Notes: a model not told the origin generated them from the sequence alone. A stretch of DNA of 64,000 nucleotides from Halopseudomonas xiamenensis (GCF_014219065.1 NZ_JACLGO010000006.1:109851-173850); one strand, 5' to 3'. Shown: positions 1 to 9,106, numbered from the stretch's first letter. Program-made: numbers and translations.

Positions 1-520
1 CATGCAGGTTGGCCATGTCGGTACGCAGGCGCATCGGCAGAGACTCGAACAACAGCGCATCGATAGCCGGAAAGATCTTGCGCTCGTTGTCCAGATAGGC
101 GCTGCGGGCAGCCGGTTGCAACTCCAGCAACCGGGCGAGGATTTCCAGCTGGGCAGCGTATTCGTGGTGGCTGTGCAGCGGGTCCAGACGCTGGCGCCAA
201 TCCAGTTGCTGGCGCTCCACCGCCTCGGCCAGAGTCAACGCTCCTGCCGCTGGAGCGTCCAGCAGGCTGCCAAGCAACTGGCGTTGCTGCAGCGGTAAAT
301 CCTGCAGCAGCAGGACCAGTTCTGCGGTGCTGGAGCCAGGCTGTGGCTGCCAGCGGCTGGCATTGCCCTCGGCCAGTTGCCCTGTACGCTGGCAGCGCGC
401 CGCCCAACCGGCCGGCAGCAATTGCTCGCGCAGCGCCAGCCAGTGCTCCTGCAGCTTGTCCTTGCGTCCGTTGAACCAGCGCTCCAGCTGCCAGCGCCGG
501 CGCGATTTATACCCGGCCAT
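1..520 (-). CDS. Hypothetical protein downstream of ycjF, cut by window edge
   Basis: An open frame starts at ATG 520-518 and runs without a stop to base 1, giving about 173 N-terminal residues; the C-terminus lies outside the window. The start overlaps the last 14 bases of the ycjF-like gene, so the two are probably translationally coupled in a ycjX-ycjF-X operon. The N-terminus is basic (MAGYKSRRRWQLERWF), followed by a Leu/Gln/Ala-rich, probably all-helical region. I see no P-loop, signal peptide or membrane segment in the visible part and do not recognise the family. By position it may work with the YcjX/YcjF GTPase pair; that is inference from context only. Confidence 0.7.
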   Translation of the reverse strand, partial: MAGYKSRRRWQLERWFNGRKDKLQEHWLALREQLLPAGWAARCQRTGQLAEGNASRWQPQPGSSTAELVLLLQDLPLQQRQLLGSLLDAPAAGALTLAEAVERQQLDWRQRLDPLHSHHEYAAQLEILARLLELQPAARSAYLDNERKIFPAIDALLFESLPMRLRTDMANLH

Positions 521-1535
521 CCGCTACCCCACCCAAGCGTTCCCTGATGCCCTGGATGATGCCGCGATTGTCCTCCGCCAGCACCTCCCGGTTGGCAAGC
601 GGCACCGCGCGGCACAGGTCCAGGGTGAAATGCCCGAGGCGCGCACTGTACAGCCCTACGCCCACCCCCTGCCCGACCCGCGCCGCCAGTTTCTCCAGTA
701 CCCCGGACAACAGACTGTCGCTGAGTGCGCCTATGGCCATTTCCGTTCCTCCGGCCAGGGCGATATTGCGCAACACATGCCGGGCCAGCCGCCAACTGCT
801 CAACTGGCTGATCGGCAATCCATAGCATACGGCGATACGCTGCATCATGCGGATATTGCGCCACACCACCAGCAGCAGGTCGACGCTTACCCAGGGGCTG
901 GTCGCCACCAGCAGGCCGGTGCCTACCGCGTCGCGCTGCAACAGACGCCGTGCCTGCAAATCCAGCGGCTGATAGAACAACAGGTTCAGCCGCCGGCTGA
1001 CCTCCTCGGCGCTATGTGATACATCCAGATCGGCACAGGCGGCATGCAGTCGCGCCGCCAGCGGAGTGTCCTGATACAGCGCCTGCAGTCGCTCCAGCCA
1101 ATCCACCGCCAGACGCTCACGCGGATCGGCCAGCGCCGCCTGCATCTCCAGTCGCAGTTGCTCAAGATCGGTCAGACGCGCACGCTGCCGGCGGATATCC
1201 ACCCAGGCCTTGAGCCCGGTACCGGCCAGCGCCAGCCCGAGCAGACCGGCCAGGGTCCCGGCCACCGGCTGCCAGTTCCAGGCCGCCAGCGTCCACTGCC
1301 CCCACTCATATGCTGCTGTGCCGAGCACCACTGCCAGCAGCAGCTTGCCCAGGCGGCTCGGCCAGCGGCTGCGCGGCGGTGCATTGAGCAGCCCTGGCTC
1401 GGGCAGCTCGGCGGTCACAGCCTGCTCACGGCCGCTGAGCGTGGCCTGGCCGAGGATGCGGGTACGCTGCAGTTCGTCCTCGCCCGGCGACTCGCTCAGG
1501 GTTTCCAGGATGCGTGTCTTGTGCTGCTCACTCAT
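507..1535 (-). CDS. ycjF: YcjF/TIGR01620-type DUF697 inner-membrane protein
   Basis: A 342-residue protein of the YcjF (UPF0283, DUF697) family. The N-terminal ~55 residues are polar and cytoplasmic. Hydrophobic segments at about 64-80 and 88-108 form a membrane hairpin, followed by a long helical domain with the conserved DUF697 region (about 200-325, rich in Gly/Ala/Leu). Its ATG overlaps the ycjX stop by four bases, so it is translated in a coupled way. Members of the family are found next to YcjX GTPases and, in enterobacteria, in stress regulons; the biochemical role is unknown. No regulator is visible here. Confidence 0.88.
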   Translation of the reverse strand: MSEQHKTRILETLSESPGEDELQRTRILGQATLSGREQAVTAELPEPGLLNAPPRSRWPSRLGKLLLAVVLGTAAYEWGQWTLAAWNWQPVAGTLAGLLGLALAGTGLKAWVDIRRQRARLTDLEQLRLEMQAALADPRERLAVDWLERLQALYQDTPLAARLHAACADLDVSHSAEEVSRRLNLLFYQPLDLQARRLLQRDAVGTGLLVATSPWVSVDLLLVVWRNIRMMQRIAVCYGLPISQLSSWRLARHVLRNIALAGGTEMAIGALSDSLLSGVLEKLAARVGQGVGVGLYSARLGHFTLDLCRAVPLANREVLAEDNRGIIQGIRERLGGVADGRV

Positions 1536-2890
1536 AGCGCATGGCCCTCCACCATCCAGCCGATCAGCTCGTCCATACGGTAATGCGGGAACGGCTCGTT
1601 ACGATGCAGCCCGGCCGGCGGGCGCAGGTCCAGCAGCTCCGGGCCGCTGACCTGCAGGTCCAGCGGCAGGTGCTCGGGTATGCCGCCTGGTTGGTAGCGC
1701 ACCCAACCACTCTGCCCCTGCAATCCGGCAACCAGCGCGTCACCCTCCTGCCGCGTCGCCCGTACCGCAGATAGCGGAAACCCCCGGACCTGGACGCCGC
1801 CATGACGTACCTCGGACAGGCTGTCGGTCAGCAGGTCCTCGAGACACTGCTGCACCGCCCGCTGCTGGGCCGGCGCCACCTGGTCGACCTTGGTGGCGCA
1901 GACCGCCAGGCGGCTGATGCGCGGTTGCCAGAAGCGGCTCAACAATGTGTTGCGGCCATGCCGGAAGCTCTGCAGCACTGACTCCAGCGCCGCCTTCAGG
2001 TCCGCCAGCGCGGCCTGCCCGGCATCCATCGGCGCCAGCATGTCGACCAGTAGTATCTGCCGGTCCAAGCGGCTGAAGTGCTCATCGTAGAAGCCCTTGG
2101 CCACGTAGTCCCGGTAATAGCGAAAGCGCGCCTCGCACTGACTCCACCAACTGCCCGCCTCACCCTTGGTGTGGCGGTTGGCCGCCAGCAGTGGTACGAA
2201 CAACAGCATCTCGGCGGCAATCCCACTGCCAGGCAACAGGAAGCGCCCGGGCTGGTTGCGCGACAGCCCCGCCTCATGGCGGCTGCGCTGCAGGAATTCG
2301 GTCCAGGCGGCCGTCAGGCGCTGCAGTTGCTGCGCATCCTGCGGCGCCAGCGGGTCGATCGACGCCAGTTCGTCGCGCAGCGGCCCGGCAATGCTGCGCC
2401 GCGGCTCGGCATCCAGCCAGGCGCGCATCTGTTCGCACCATTGGCCGTAATCCAGCTCCAGCAATGGCAGGTCGAGCAGCCATTCGCCCGGGTAGTCGAG
2501 TATTTCGATGCGCAGCGAGCGGCTCTGCTGAACCCGTTTCAGCAGACCGGTCTGGCGAAAGCGCAGATCAATGACCACCCGCGACAGATCCCGGGTGGAG
2601 TCCGGCCAGCGCGCCGGCTCCCCCGCCAGCGCCTCCAGCGCCTGCAGATAGGCGAACGGCTGCTCGACACCGTCACGCTGCCAGCGCACCGCCTCCAGCC
2701 GGTCGAAGGGCGCCCGTCGCGCCAACAGGCCGCGTTGATGGTTCTCGAGCTGATTGATCAAGCCGGTGATGAAGGTGGTCTTGCCCGCCCGGCTGAGCCC
2801 GGTTACCCCGACCCGTAGCTGCTGGGTACCCAGGCTCACCGCCTGCTGCCGCAGTTGGGCGAACCACTGCGGGTTTTTAATTCCTGCCAT
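1532..2890 (-). CDS. ycjX: YcjX-family GTP-binding protein
   Basis: A 452-residue YcjX-like protein with a Walker A loop near residues 40-48 (GLSRAGKTT) and the family's EILDYPGEWLLDLP segment near residue 165. These show a P-loop nucleotide-binding protein of the YcjX/DUF463 family, which has been studied as a GTPase with unknown physiological role. The longer frame opens at 2911, but I prefer ATG 2890 because AGGAG sits 8 bases upstream of it. The gene is first in an operon with ycjF, with a four-base overlap. It is transcribed away from the TM2 gene; the roughly 67-bp gap must hold both promoters. Confidence 0.92.
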   Translation of the reverse strand: MAGIKNPQWFAQLRQQAVSLGTQQLRVGVTGLSRAGKTTFITGLINQLENHQRGLLARRAPFDRLEAVRWQRDGVEQPFAYLQALEALAGEPARWPDSTRDLSRVVIDLRFRQTGLLKRVQQSRSLRIEILDYPGEWLLDLPLLELDYGQWCEQMRAWLDAEPRRSIAGPLRDELASIDPLAPQDAQQLQRLTAAWTEFLQRSRHEAGLSRNQPGRFLLPGSGIAAEMLLFVPLLAANRHTKGEAGSWWSQCEARFRYYRDYVAKGFYDEHFSRLDRQILLVDMLAPMDAGQAALADLKAALESVLQSFRHGRNTLLSRFWQPRISRLAVCATKVDQVAPAQQRAVQQCLEDLLTDSLSEVRHGGVQVRGFPLSAVRATRQEGDALVAGLQGQSGWVRYQPGGIPEHLPLDLQVSGPELLDLRPPAGLHRNEPFPHYRMDELIGWMVEGHAL

Positions 2891-2957
2891 GCAGGGCACT
2901 CCTGAGGTCATTCATGGTCTATGGGCAGTATTGCACAACCGGGACAGAGGATATCCA

Positions 2958-3359
2958 ATGGCATACGCAGACACACACAGCAAGGCGATAGGCTACCTGC
3001 TGTGGATTTTTGGCTTCATGGGCGCCCATCGCTTCTATTACGGCAAGCCCTGGACCGGCACCCTGTACTTCTTCACCCTCGGCCTGTTCTTCATCGGCTG
3101 GATCGTCGACCTGTTCCTGATCCCGTCCATGGACAGGCAGGCCGACCAGCGCTTTCGCAGCGGACGGATCAACTTCAACCTGACCTGGATCCTGCTGACC
3201 TTCCTCGGCATATTCGGCGCTCACCGCCTGTACATGGGCAAGTGGATCACCGCGATCATCTACTTCTTCACCGGCGGGCTGTTCCTGCTCGGCGTGCTGT
3301 ACGACTACTGGACGCTCAACGAGCAGATCTCGGTGAAGAACATGGAGAAGGCCTGGTAA
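2958..3359 (+). CDS. Membrane protein with two TM2 modules
   Basis: A 133-residue membrane protein made of two copies of a TM2 module. The first is at about 10-50 (GAHRFYYGKPWTGTLYFF) and the second at about 78-118 (GAHRLYMGKWITAIIYFF). Each has a Gly-Ala-His-Arg turn followed by a hydrophobic pair. Bacterial TM2 proteins are small inner-membrane proteins of unknown function. ATG 2958 is chosen because AGAGG lies just upstream (2946-2950) and translation begins right at the first module; a longer frame back to 2754 overlaps ycjX antisense and is not credible. It is convergent with ycgL across a 36-bp GC-rich gap. Confidence 0.9.
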   Translation: MAYADTHSKAIGYLLWIFGFMGAHRFYYGKPWTGTLYFFTLGLFFIGWIVDLFLIPSMDRQADQRFRSGRINFNLTWILLTFLGIFGAHRLYMGKWITAIIYFFTGGLFLLGVLYDYWTLNEQISVKNMEKAW

Positions 3360-3395
3360 CCGGGGGCTGCAGCGCCCCACGGTAACCCCCGTACA

Positions 3396-3689
3396 TCAAA
3401 CCGGATCGTTGCGCGTCAACAGCTCATCCGGCAGATGCACGATCCAGTCTTCCTGTTGTGGTGGCATCTGCAGGTGGTAACCCTGGTTCTTCAGGTTGTC
3501 CAGCACCTGCAGGATGTCCTCCCTGGCCAGCTTGCGCTGCTCGGTCAGCACCATGTCCATGGCATGTTCGGGCTTGCCGAAGAGTTTCAGCAATGCTTCC
3601 GGCACGTCGCTGACGCCCTTTTCCCGCGGTACGTACAGATACATGCCCGGCTTGCGTGGGCTGCGGTAGATCGAGCACAACACCTTCAT
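3396..3689 (-). CDS. ycgL: YcgL-domain protein
   Basis: A 97-residue protein starting [20 protein letters not shown], the typical opening of the YcgL family, with the conserved region [17 protein letters not shown] near residues 33-49. The length matches the family. YcgL proteins have a small alpha/beta fold and no established biochemical role. The start codon overlaps the stop of rnd by four bases, so ycgL is translated with ribonuclease D, a pairing known from other gammaproteobacteria. The function is probably tied to RNA metabolism by association only. Confidence 0.93.
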   Translation of the reverse strand: MKVLCSIYRSPRKPGMYLYVPREKGVSDVPEALLKLFGKPEHAMDMVLTEQRKLAREDILQVLDNLKNQGYHLQMPPQQEDWIVHLPDELLTRNDPV

Positions 3690-4840
3690 GCGGAGACCTC
3701 CTTGCTGGAGAACTGGTTGGCCAGCGCCAGCAGTTCCTCACCCATCAGTTCGCGCCGCCAGCCGGTCAGCTCCTCCGGCAGGCGGTAGGGGCCGCAGGGA
3801 TAGCCGGTGCGGACCATGGCTTCGAGCACCTTCTTGCGCAGCATGAGTTCGCTGGCCATGCCCAGGCGCTCGGCGTGCCGCTGCCCGACCTTGCGCAGGG
3901 TCTTGAGCAATCGGTTGGCGTCGGCCGGCAGCGGTTCCGGCATTGGCTGCGGCCACTGCGCCGGCGGTACCGCCTGGCCCTGGCGGATCAGGTCGAGTAT
4001 CGCCTGGCCATCCTGGCGCACGGTGCGCGGGTGCATGTCATCCAGGCGCGCCAGGGTCTGCAGCGAGTCGGGCTGACGCTGCGCCAGCGGGCACAGGGTG
4101 GCTTCGCGCACCAGGCGATTGCGCGCCACATCCCGCTGCCGTGCCGCACGCTCGCGCCACTCACACAGCACCTGCAGGATGGCCAGTTCGGCCGGCTTGA
4201 GCCGCCAGGCCTGCTTGACCCGGCGATAGGCCTGCTCCGGCTCCACCATCACATGGGCCGAGGCTACCAGCTCGGCGGTGTCCTCCAGCAGCCATTCGGT
4301 CTTGCCTGCCGCGGCAATGCGCGGTGCCAGCAGTTGGTAGATCTGCGCCAGATGCACGGTATCATCGGCGGCATATTGCAATTGCCGGGTACTGAGCGGG
4401 CGTTGCAACCAGTCGGAACGGGTCTCCTCCTTGGGCAACTCGATACCCAGCAGATCGTTCACCAGCCGTGAATAGGACATGGAGAAATCCATACCCAGGT
4501 AGGCAGCCGCCAGTTGCGTATCGAACAGTGGCGCCGGCAATGCGCCACACAGGTGCTGGAACACTTCCAGATCCTCGCTGCAGGCGTGCAGCACCTTGAC
4601 CACGTCCGGGCTCTGCAGCAGCGCCACCAGCGGCGACCAGTCGGTGATGGTCAGCGGATCGATCAGGAAGGCGCGCTCACCATCACCGACCTGGATCAGA
4701 CCGGCGATGGGAAAGAAGGTTTCGGTACGGACGAACTCGGTGTCCACCGCAACGAAGGGTAACTGCAGCCATTGGCGACAACAGTCCGCCAGAACGGAGT
4801 TCTGATCGATGATGAGAGGTTGAGCCTCGGTTGGCGTCAT
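3686..4840 (-). CDS. rnd: Ribonuclease D
   Basis: A 384-residue 3'-5' exoribonuclease that trims tRNA and other small RNA 3' ends in the cytoplasm. The DEDDy catalytic set is visible: D33 and E35 ([11 protein letters not shown]), D90 ([10 protein letters not shown]), and Y156 and D160 (YAADDTVHL). An HRDC nucleic-acid-binding region follows at about residues 208-290. The ORF continues upstream to 4936, but MTPTEAQ at 4840 matches the family N-terminus, just before the exonuclease domain. It forms an operon with ycgL, with a four-base overlap. Confidence 0.96.
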   Translation of the reverse strand: MTPTEAQPLIIDQNSVLADCCRQWLQLPFVAVDTEFVRTETFFPIAGLIQVGDGERAFLIDPLTITDWSPLVALLQSPDVVKVLHACSEDLEVFQHLCGALPAPLFDTQLAAAYLGMDFSMSYSRLVNDLLGIELPKEETRSDWLQRPLSTRQLQYAADDTVHLAQIYQLLAPRIAAAGKTEWLLEDTAELVASAHVMVEPEQAYRRVKQAWRLKPAELAILQVLCEWRERAARQRDVARNRLVREATLCPLAQRQPDSLQTLARLDDMHPRTVRQDGQAILDLIRQGQAVPPAQWPQPMPEPLPADANRLLKTLRKVGQRHAERLGMASELMLRKKVLEAMVRTGYPCGPYRLPEELTGWRRELMGEELLALANQFSSKEVSA

Positions 4841-4991
4841 AAAATATCGGTTCCTTAACTGGGCCTGGCAGCCCCCAAGGCGAAGTATAACCGAGCAGCT
4901 TTGTGCCGCGGGCTGCAACTTTCGCCCAATGTGCACGACCGCCGTTTTTTATCGGCATGGCACAGCGCCACAGGTATTTCATCAAACAGGG

Positions 4992-5018
4992 TCAAGATTG
5001 ACGGCTGTCAACCGATAC
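4992..5018 (+). promoter_or_regulatory. Candidate FliA (sigma-28) promoter of the chemoreceptor gene
   Basis: TCAAG at 4992-4996 is followed after exactly 14 bases by ACCGATAC at 5011-5018. The sigma-28 pattern is T(A/C)AAG, 14 bases, GCCGATAA, so the -10 matches six of eight and the spacing is ideal. It lies about 48 bases before the ATG of a methyl-accepting chemotaxis protein, a classic FliA target. Confidence 0.65.
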
Positions 5019-5066
5019 AGAGCCAGAGGACATATAATCTGCACGGTCGCGACACTAGGAGCCCAC

Positions 5067-6503
5067 ATGGAGTTTTTTCAGCATCTGCAGCTCAAGTACA
5101 AGTTCTGGGCTGTCAACAGCGTCACCTTTGTCAGCACCATATTGCTGGTATTGGTCGCTCTCTGGGTGGAGCAGGACCGTATCCATCTGGTACGCCAGGA
5201 CCTGGCGCGGGACATGATCCAGCTCTCCTCCACCAGTGCTGCTCCGTCCGGGCTACGCTGGCTGACCTCGACCTCCGCCGGCAGCCAGGCAACCGGCTCT
5301 GCACGTTGGATTCCGGCAAGCGAACTGGGTATTGCCGCTGCCGACGAGCTGACCGGTGCCTGGTCGCTGCAGAGTGAAGGCCAGCCCCGCTTACTGGCGG
5401 TGGAACGACAGCAGTACCTGGCCTTGCTGCTTGAGCGGGCCCCGCTGTATGCGCTGGTGGTGCTGGTGCTGATGCTCGGCGTGCTGGCCGTTTCCCAATT
5501 GTTGATTTCCTTCATCACCCGCAATATCCGCGCCCTGCGCGATGTCATGCTCACCGTCCAGGAGACCGGTGACCTGACCCTGCGCGCCAAGGTGGGCTCC
5601 CGTGACGAAGTCGGTGCCATGGCCCAGGCGTTCAATGCCATGCAGAGTGCCCAGCAGGAGGTGGTGGGCACCGTGCGCCTGGCCGCCAGCCAGCTGGAAC
5701 AGGGTACCGATGAAATGGCCCGGCTGATGAGCGGGGTCAAGGACGGTATGGTGACCCAGCAGGGCGAGACCGATATGGTCGCTGCTGCGGTCAACGAGAT
5801 GAGCGCCACGGTTCAGGACATCGCCGGTAACACCGCAGTGACCCGCGATCAGTCGAGCCAGGCGGATGCCCTGGCCCGCGAAGGTCGCGATCAGGTGGTA
5901 CGCGTCAGCCAGACCATTACCGGTCTGGCCGCCAGCATCGAACGCTGCACGCGGCATATGCAGACACTGGAAGGCCACAGCCAGGAAATCAGCGGTGTGG
6001 TCCGGGTGATCCGCGACATCGCCGAGCAGACCAACCTGCTGGCGCTCAATGCTGCCATCGAGGCGGCGCGGGCCGGCGAATCGGGTCGCGGCTTCGCCGT
6101 GGTCGCCGATGAGGTGCGCGCGCTGGCACAGCGGGTGCAGAACTCCACCGATGAGATCCAGCGCATGATCGAGGCGCTGCAGGGCGGCACCCATGATGCG
6201 GTGGCGGACATGCAGGACAGCGCGCGGCTGACCCATGAATCGGTCGAGCAGGTGGAACAGGCGGGGCATTCGCTGACCGACATCACTACCTCGGTCAGTC
6301 AGATCAGCAATGGCAACAGCGAGATTGCCTCAGCGGTGGAACAGCAGAGTGTGGCCGCCGAAGCCATCACCCAGAGTGTCATTCAGATCCGTGACGTCAC
6401 TGAACAAACCGTGATGCAGACAGTGCAGAGCGCTACCACCAGCGAGCAGCTTGCCGCACTGGCACACCAGCTCAATGCGGCCGTCGGTCGTCTGAAGACA
6501 TGA
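5067..6503 (+). CDS. Methyl-accepting chemotaxis protein
   Basis: A 478-residue inner-membrane chemoreceptor. It has TM1 at about 15-35, a short periplasmic ligand region of about 90 residues with no recognised sensor fold, TM2 at about 127-150, a HAMP linker at about 151-205 and a long cytoplasmic signalling coil. The MCP hairpin tip is unmistakable ([20 protein letters not shown], then [15 protein letters not shown]) and would bind CheA and CheW. I chose ATG 5067, which has TAGGAG upstream and starts just before TM1; the open frame back to 4929 is non-coding. No C-terminal CheR-binding pentapeptide is seen. The ligand is unknown. Expression is probably FliA-dependent from the promoter at 4992. 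Confidence 0.95.
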   Translation: MEFFQHLQLKYKFWAVNSVTFVSTILLVLVALWVEQDRIHLVRQDLARDMIQLSSTSAAPSGLRWLTSTSAGSQATGSARWIPASELGIAAADELTGAWSLQSEGQPRLLAVERQQYLALLLERAPLYALVVLVLMLGVLAVSQLLISFITRNIRALRDVMLTVQETGDLTLRAKVGSRDEVGAMAQAFNAMQSAQQEVVGTVRLAASQLEQGTDEMARLMSGVKDGMVTQQGETDMVAAAVNEMSATVQDIAGNTAVTRDQSSQADALAREGRDQVVRVSQTITGLAASIERCTRHMQTLEGHSQEISGVVRVIRDIAEQTNLLALNAAIEAARAGESGRGFAVVADEVRALAQRVQNSTDEIQRMIEALQGGTHDAVADMQDSARLTHESVEQVEQAGHSLTDITTSVSQISNGNSEIASAVEQQSVAAEAITQSVIQIRDVTEQTVMQTVQSATTSEQLAALAHQLNAAVGRLKT

Positions 6504-6530
6504 AATGAGGGGGCTGCAGGTATCGCAGGC

Positions 6531-6548
6531 GTAGCGCAGGGGCGCTAC
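6531..6548. repeat. GTAGCGC hairpin repeat, copy 1
   Basis: A perfect inverted repeat: GTAGCGC, loop AGGG, GCGCTAC. It lies in the 58-bp gap between the convergent chemoreceptor and ComEA-like genes. The same arms with another four-base loop occur at 40911-40928. There is no T-run, so if it ends transcription it is not a standard intrinsic terminator. Confidence 0.75.
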
Positions 6549-6561
6549 CCCCCCAGGATGT

Positions 6562-6846
6562 TTACTCCAGGATGATACGCTCGCGGTTTCTTTCAATGGT
6601 CGCCGGGCCTATCCCCTTGACCACCTGCAGTTGCTCGACCGACTCGAACGAACCGTTGTCCTGTCGCCAGGCGACGATTGCCTCGGCCTTGGCCAACCCG
6701 ATGCCCTTCAGCGTTTCGGCGATTTCCGCGGCGCTGGCGTCATTGATATTCACTGTGACCAGGGGCTCGGCGGTCGTCTCGGCAAACACCGGCATGGCGA
6801 GCCAGGCGGACAGACTGAGCACTACAGCAGCAATGATGGTTTTCAT
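6562..6846 (-). CDS. ComEA-family helix-hairpin-helix protein, exported
   Basis: A 94-residue protein with a cleavable signal peptide (MKTIIAAVVLSLSAWLAMPVFA) and a tandem helix-hairpin-helix domain with the motifs LKGIGLAKAEAI and LQVVKGIGPATIE. This is the short ComEA-like form found in Pseudomonas and relatives, predicted to bind DNA non-specifically in the periplasm, as ComEA does during DNA uptake. ATG 6846 is preferred over the frame start at 6900 because GAGGAGAG precedes it and the signal peptide begins there. It is a single gene, convergent with the chemoreceptor. Confidence 0.9.
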   Translation of the reverse strand: MKTIIAAVVLSLSAWLAMPVFAETTAEPLVTVNINDASAAEIAETLKGIGLAKAEAIVAWRQDNGSFESVEQLQVVKGIGPATIERNRERIILE

Positions 6847-7091
6847 GGTTTCTCTCCTCGTTGAATTGGATGCACCGCACATCAAGGGAGAAAACCTCAA
6901 CCAAATCGACTGACAACGCGCTTCCCTGCGGCGATGTTCAAGCTAGCGACAAGCTCAAGGCAACGAAAGCCGAGAATGTCGGATATGTGAAAAATGTCTC
7001 ACAATCAGGGCAACTGTCATCCAATCAAGGTGGCATATTGCCTCACCTGGTGTCATTATGCCTTCAGGCAGGGATACCAAGAGGATAGTCT

Positions 7092-8093
7092 GTGGAGGAT
7101 GCCATACCGCTGCTGGTATGCGACGACTCGAACATGGCTCGCAAGCAGCTGATTCGCTGCCTGCCCGCCCACTGGCCATTCCAGATCAGCCAGGCCGACA
7201 ACGGCCTGGCCGGGCTGGAGGCGATTCGCGCTGGCCGTGGCCAGATAGTCCTGCTTGATCTGACCATGCCTGAACTGGACGGCTTCGGCCTGCTCGCACG
7301 CCTGCGCGAAGAAGGCCTCCAGGCCGATGTCATCGTGGTCTCCGGCGACGTCCAGGAAGAAGCCATACGCCGGGCCAAGGCCCTGGGTGCGCACAGTTTC
7401 ATCAAGAAACCGGTGGACCCGCAGAAGCTGGAAGCCGCCCTGCTCGGCCTGAACCGGATGCGGCCGCCGGCCTCCACGGGTGCCCTGTCACCGCCGCACA
7501 AGCTGCCGTCGGTCAACTTCCGCGATGCGCTCCGCGAAGTGGCGAACATTGCCATGGGCCGCGCCGCCGAGCTGCTGGGGCGGGTGCTGGATGTGTTCAT
7601 TCGCCTGCCGATACCCAACGTCAATATCCTCGAAGTCGGCGAGTTGCAGATGGCACTGGCCGATGCCCAGGGCAACCAGCGTGTTTCGGCAATCTGCCAG
7701 GGTTATATCGGCAGTGGCATCGCCGGGGAAGCCCTGCTGATCTTCCACGACTCCGAAATCAGCGATGTGGCCAGCCTGCTGAACAATCGACTGGACAGCA
7801 GTTCGCGCCTGGAGCTGCAGCTGGACCTGGCGACCATCATCATCGGTGCCTGCCTCAATGGCTTGTCCGAACAGCTGGACATGCAATTGTCCCAGGGGCA
7901 TCCACTGGTACTCGGGCAGCACTGCACGATCGATGAGCTGATCCGCCTCAATCGCCCGCGCTGGAAGCGGACCCTGGCGGTGGAGATCAGCTATGCCCTG
8001 GAAAACCACGACATCCAGTTCGACCTGATGCTGCTGTTCACCGAGGATTCGGTGCCCAAGCTGCAGCAGCGGATCGAGCTGCTGATCAACTGA
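7092..8093 (+). CDS. Response regulator fused to CheC/CheX-type phosphatase domain
   Basis: A 333-residue two-domain protein starting at GTG, with GAGG seven bases upstream. Residues 1-120 are a receiver domain with acidic pair D11/D12, phosphoacceptor D56 (LLDLTMP), S84 and K105/K106. Residues about 140-330 match the CheC/CheX/FliY phosphatase fold: D145-x3-E149-x2-N152, then P175 after 22 residues, is the exact catalytic pattern. A second copy of the motif (near DLATIIIGACLNG) is degenerate, so there is probably one active site. CheC-type domains dephosphorylate CheY-P, so this protein may dephosphorylate itself or a partner. The gene is followed 26 bp later by a diguanylate cyclase, so the pair probably links a phosphorelay to cyclic di-GMP. 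Confidence 0.88.
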   Translation: MEDAIPLLVCDDSNMARKQLIRCLPAHWPFQISQADNGLAGLEAIRAGRGQIVLLDLTMPELDGFGLLARLREEGLQADVIVVSGDVQEEAIRRAKALGAHSFIKKPVDPQKLEAALLGLNRMRPPASTGALSPPHKLPSVNFRDALREVANIAMGRAAELLGRVLDVFIRLPIPNVNILEVGELQMALADAQGNQRVSAICQGYIGSGIAGEALLIFHDSEISDVASLLNNRLDSSSRLELQLDLATIIIGACLNGLSEQLDMQLSQGHPLVLGQHCTIDELIRLNRPRWKRTLAVEISYALENHDIQFDLMLLFTEDSVPKLQQRIELLIN

Positions 8094-8119
8094 CACCCTG
8101 CGCGAGACGATGAGCCACC

Positions 8120-9091
8120 ATGTCCAACCTGTTTGATATCAGCGAACTGCACTGGCTGCTGGATGTGGTCCAGAGCATTGATGTCGGTGTGGTGGTACTG
8201 GACCGGGACTATCGGGTCCAGGTCTGGAACAGCTTCATGGAGAATCACTCCGGCAAGCCCGCCAGCCAGGTCGCCCAACAATCACTGCTCGAGCTGTTCC
8301 CGGAGATCGACCGCACCTGGTTCACCCACAAGGTCGAGACCGCCCTGCTGCTCGGTACCCGGGCCTTCACCATCTGGGAACAGCGCCCCTGGCTGGTGCG
8401 CTTCCAGAGTTATCAGCCGATCACCGGGCAGGCCGACGAGATGTACCAGAATGTCACCATCCTGCCCCTGCGCACGGTCAGTTCCAGCTCCGACCACGTC
8501 TGCCTGATCATCTACGATGTGACCAACGTGGCGATCAACAAGCTGCAACTGGAAACGGCCAATACCCAGTTGCAGGAGCTGGCACTGCGCGACGGCCTGA
8601 CCGGCCTGCTCAACCGGCGTCACTGGGAAAGCTGCCTGGAACACGAATTCGCCCGGCATACCCGTTACAGCAGTCCGGCCAGCCTGGTGATGTTCGATAT
8701 CGATCATTTCAAGTGCCTGAACGACACCCACGGTCACCGGGCCGGTGATGAGGTCATCCGCCGCGTCGCCGAAATAACCCGGCAGATGGCCCGTGAAACC
8801 GATTATGCAGGCCGCTACGGCGGTGAGGAGTTCGTCGTGCTGCTGCCCGATACCGGCCTGCAGGGCGCCGGCCAGTTCGCCGAGCGCCTGCGCAGTGGTA
8901 TCGAGCGGTTGAGGATCGACCATGAGGGGCAGACGCTGTCGTGCACCATCAGTGTCGGCGTGGCCTGCCTGCGAGCAGATATGCCGGGCTATCCCATGCT
9001 GATCGAGGAAGCCGACCGCGCCCTGTATCAAGCCAAGGCCGGAGGCCGCAACCGCATCACGCTGAGTGAAGCCGGGGAGCGAATCAGCTAG
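8120..9091 (+). CDS. PAS-GGDEF diguanylate cyclase
   Basis: A 323-residue cytoplasmic protein with no membrane segment. Residues about 10-135 are a PAS-like sensor (VVVLDRDYRVQVWN). A short coil leads to a GGDEF domain from about 155. The active-site signature is GGEEF at 234-238, and RETD at 225-228, five residues before it, fits the inhibitory I-site, so it should make cyclic di-GMP with product inhibition. It is co-directional with the receiver-CheC protein just upstream and very likely in the same transcript. The PAS cofactor is not predictable. The stop lies 15 bp from the convergent metZ stop. Confidence 0.93.
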   Translation: MSNLFDISELHWLLDVVQSIDVGVVVLDRDYRVQVWNSFMENHSGKPASQVAQQSLLELFPEIDRTWFTHKVETALLLGTRAFTIWEQRPWLVRFQSYQPITGQADEMYQNVTILPLRTVSSSSDHVCLIIYDVTNVAINKLQLETANTQLQELALRDGLTGLLNRRHWESCLEHEFARHTRYSSPASLVMFDIDHFKCLNDTHGHRAGDEVIRRVAEITRQMARETDYAGRYGGEEFVVLLPDTGLQGAGQFAERLRSGIERLRIDHEGQTLSCTISVGVACLRADMPGYPMLIEEADRALYQAKAGGRNRITLSEAGERIS

Positions 9092-9106
9092 CTCCCCAGG
9101 GCCTAC

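Noticed and set aside
3360..3395. Terminator between TM2 and ycgL genes
   Set aside because: GGGGC-TGCAGC-GCCCC could fold, but the stem is short and no T-run follows, so support is too weak.
6955..6976. TCAAG at 6955 with GCCGAGAA as a FliA promoter
   Set aside because: Only nine bases separate the two boxes; sigma-28 needs about 14. The ACAAG at 6949 is the better partner.
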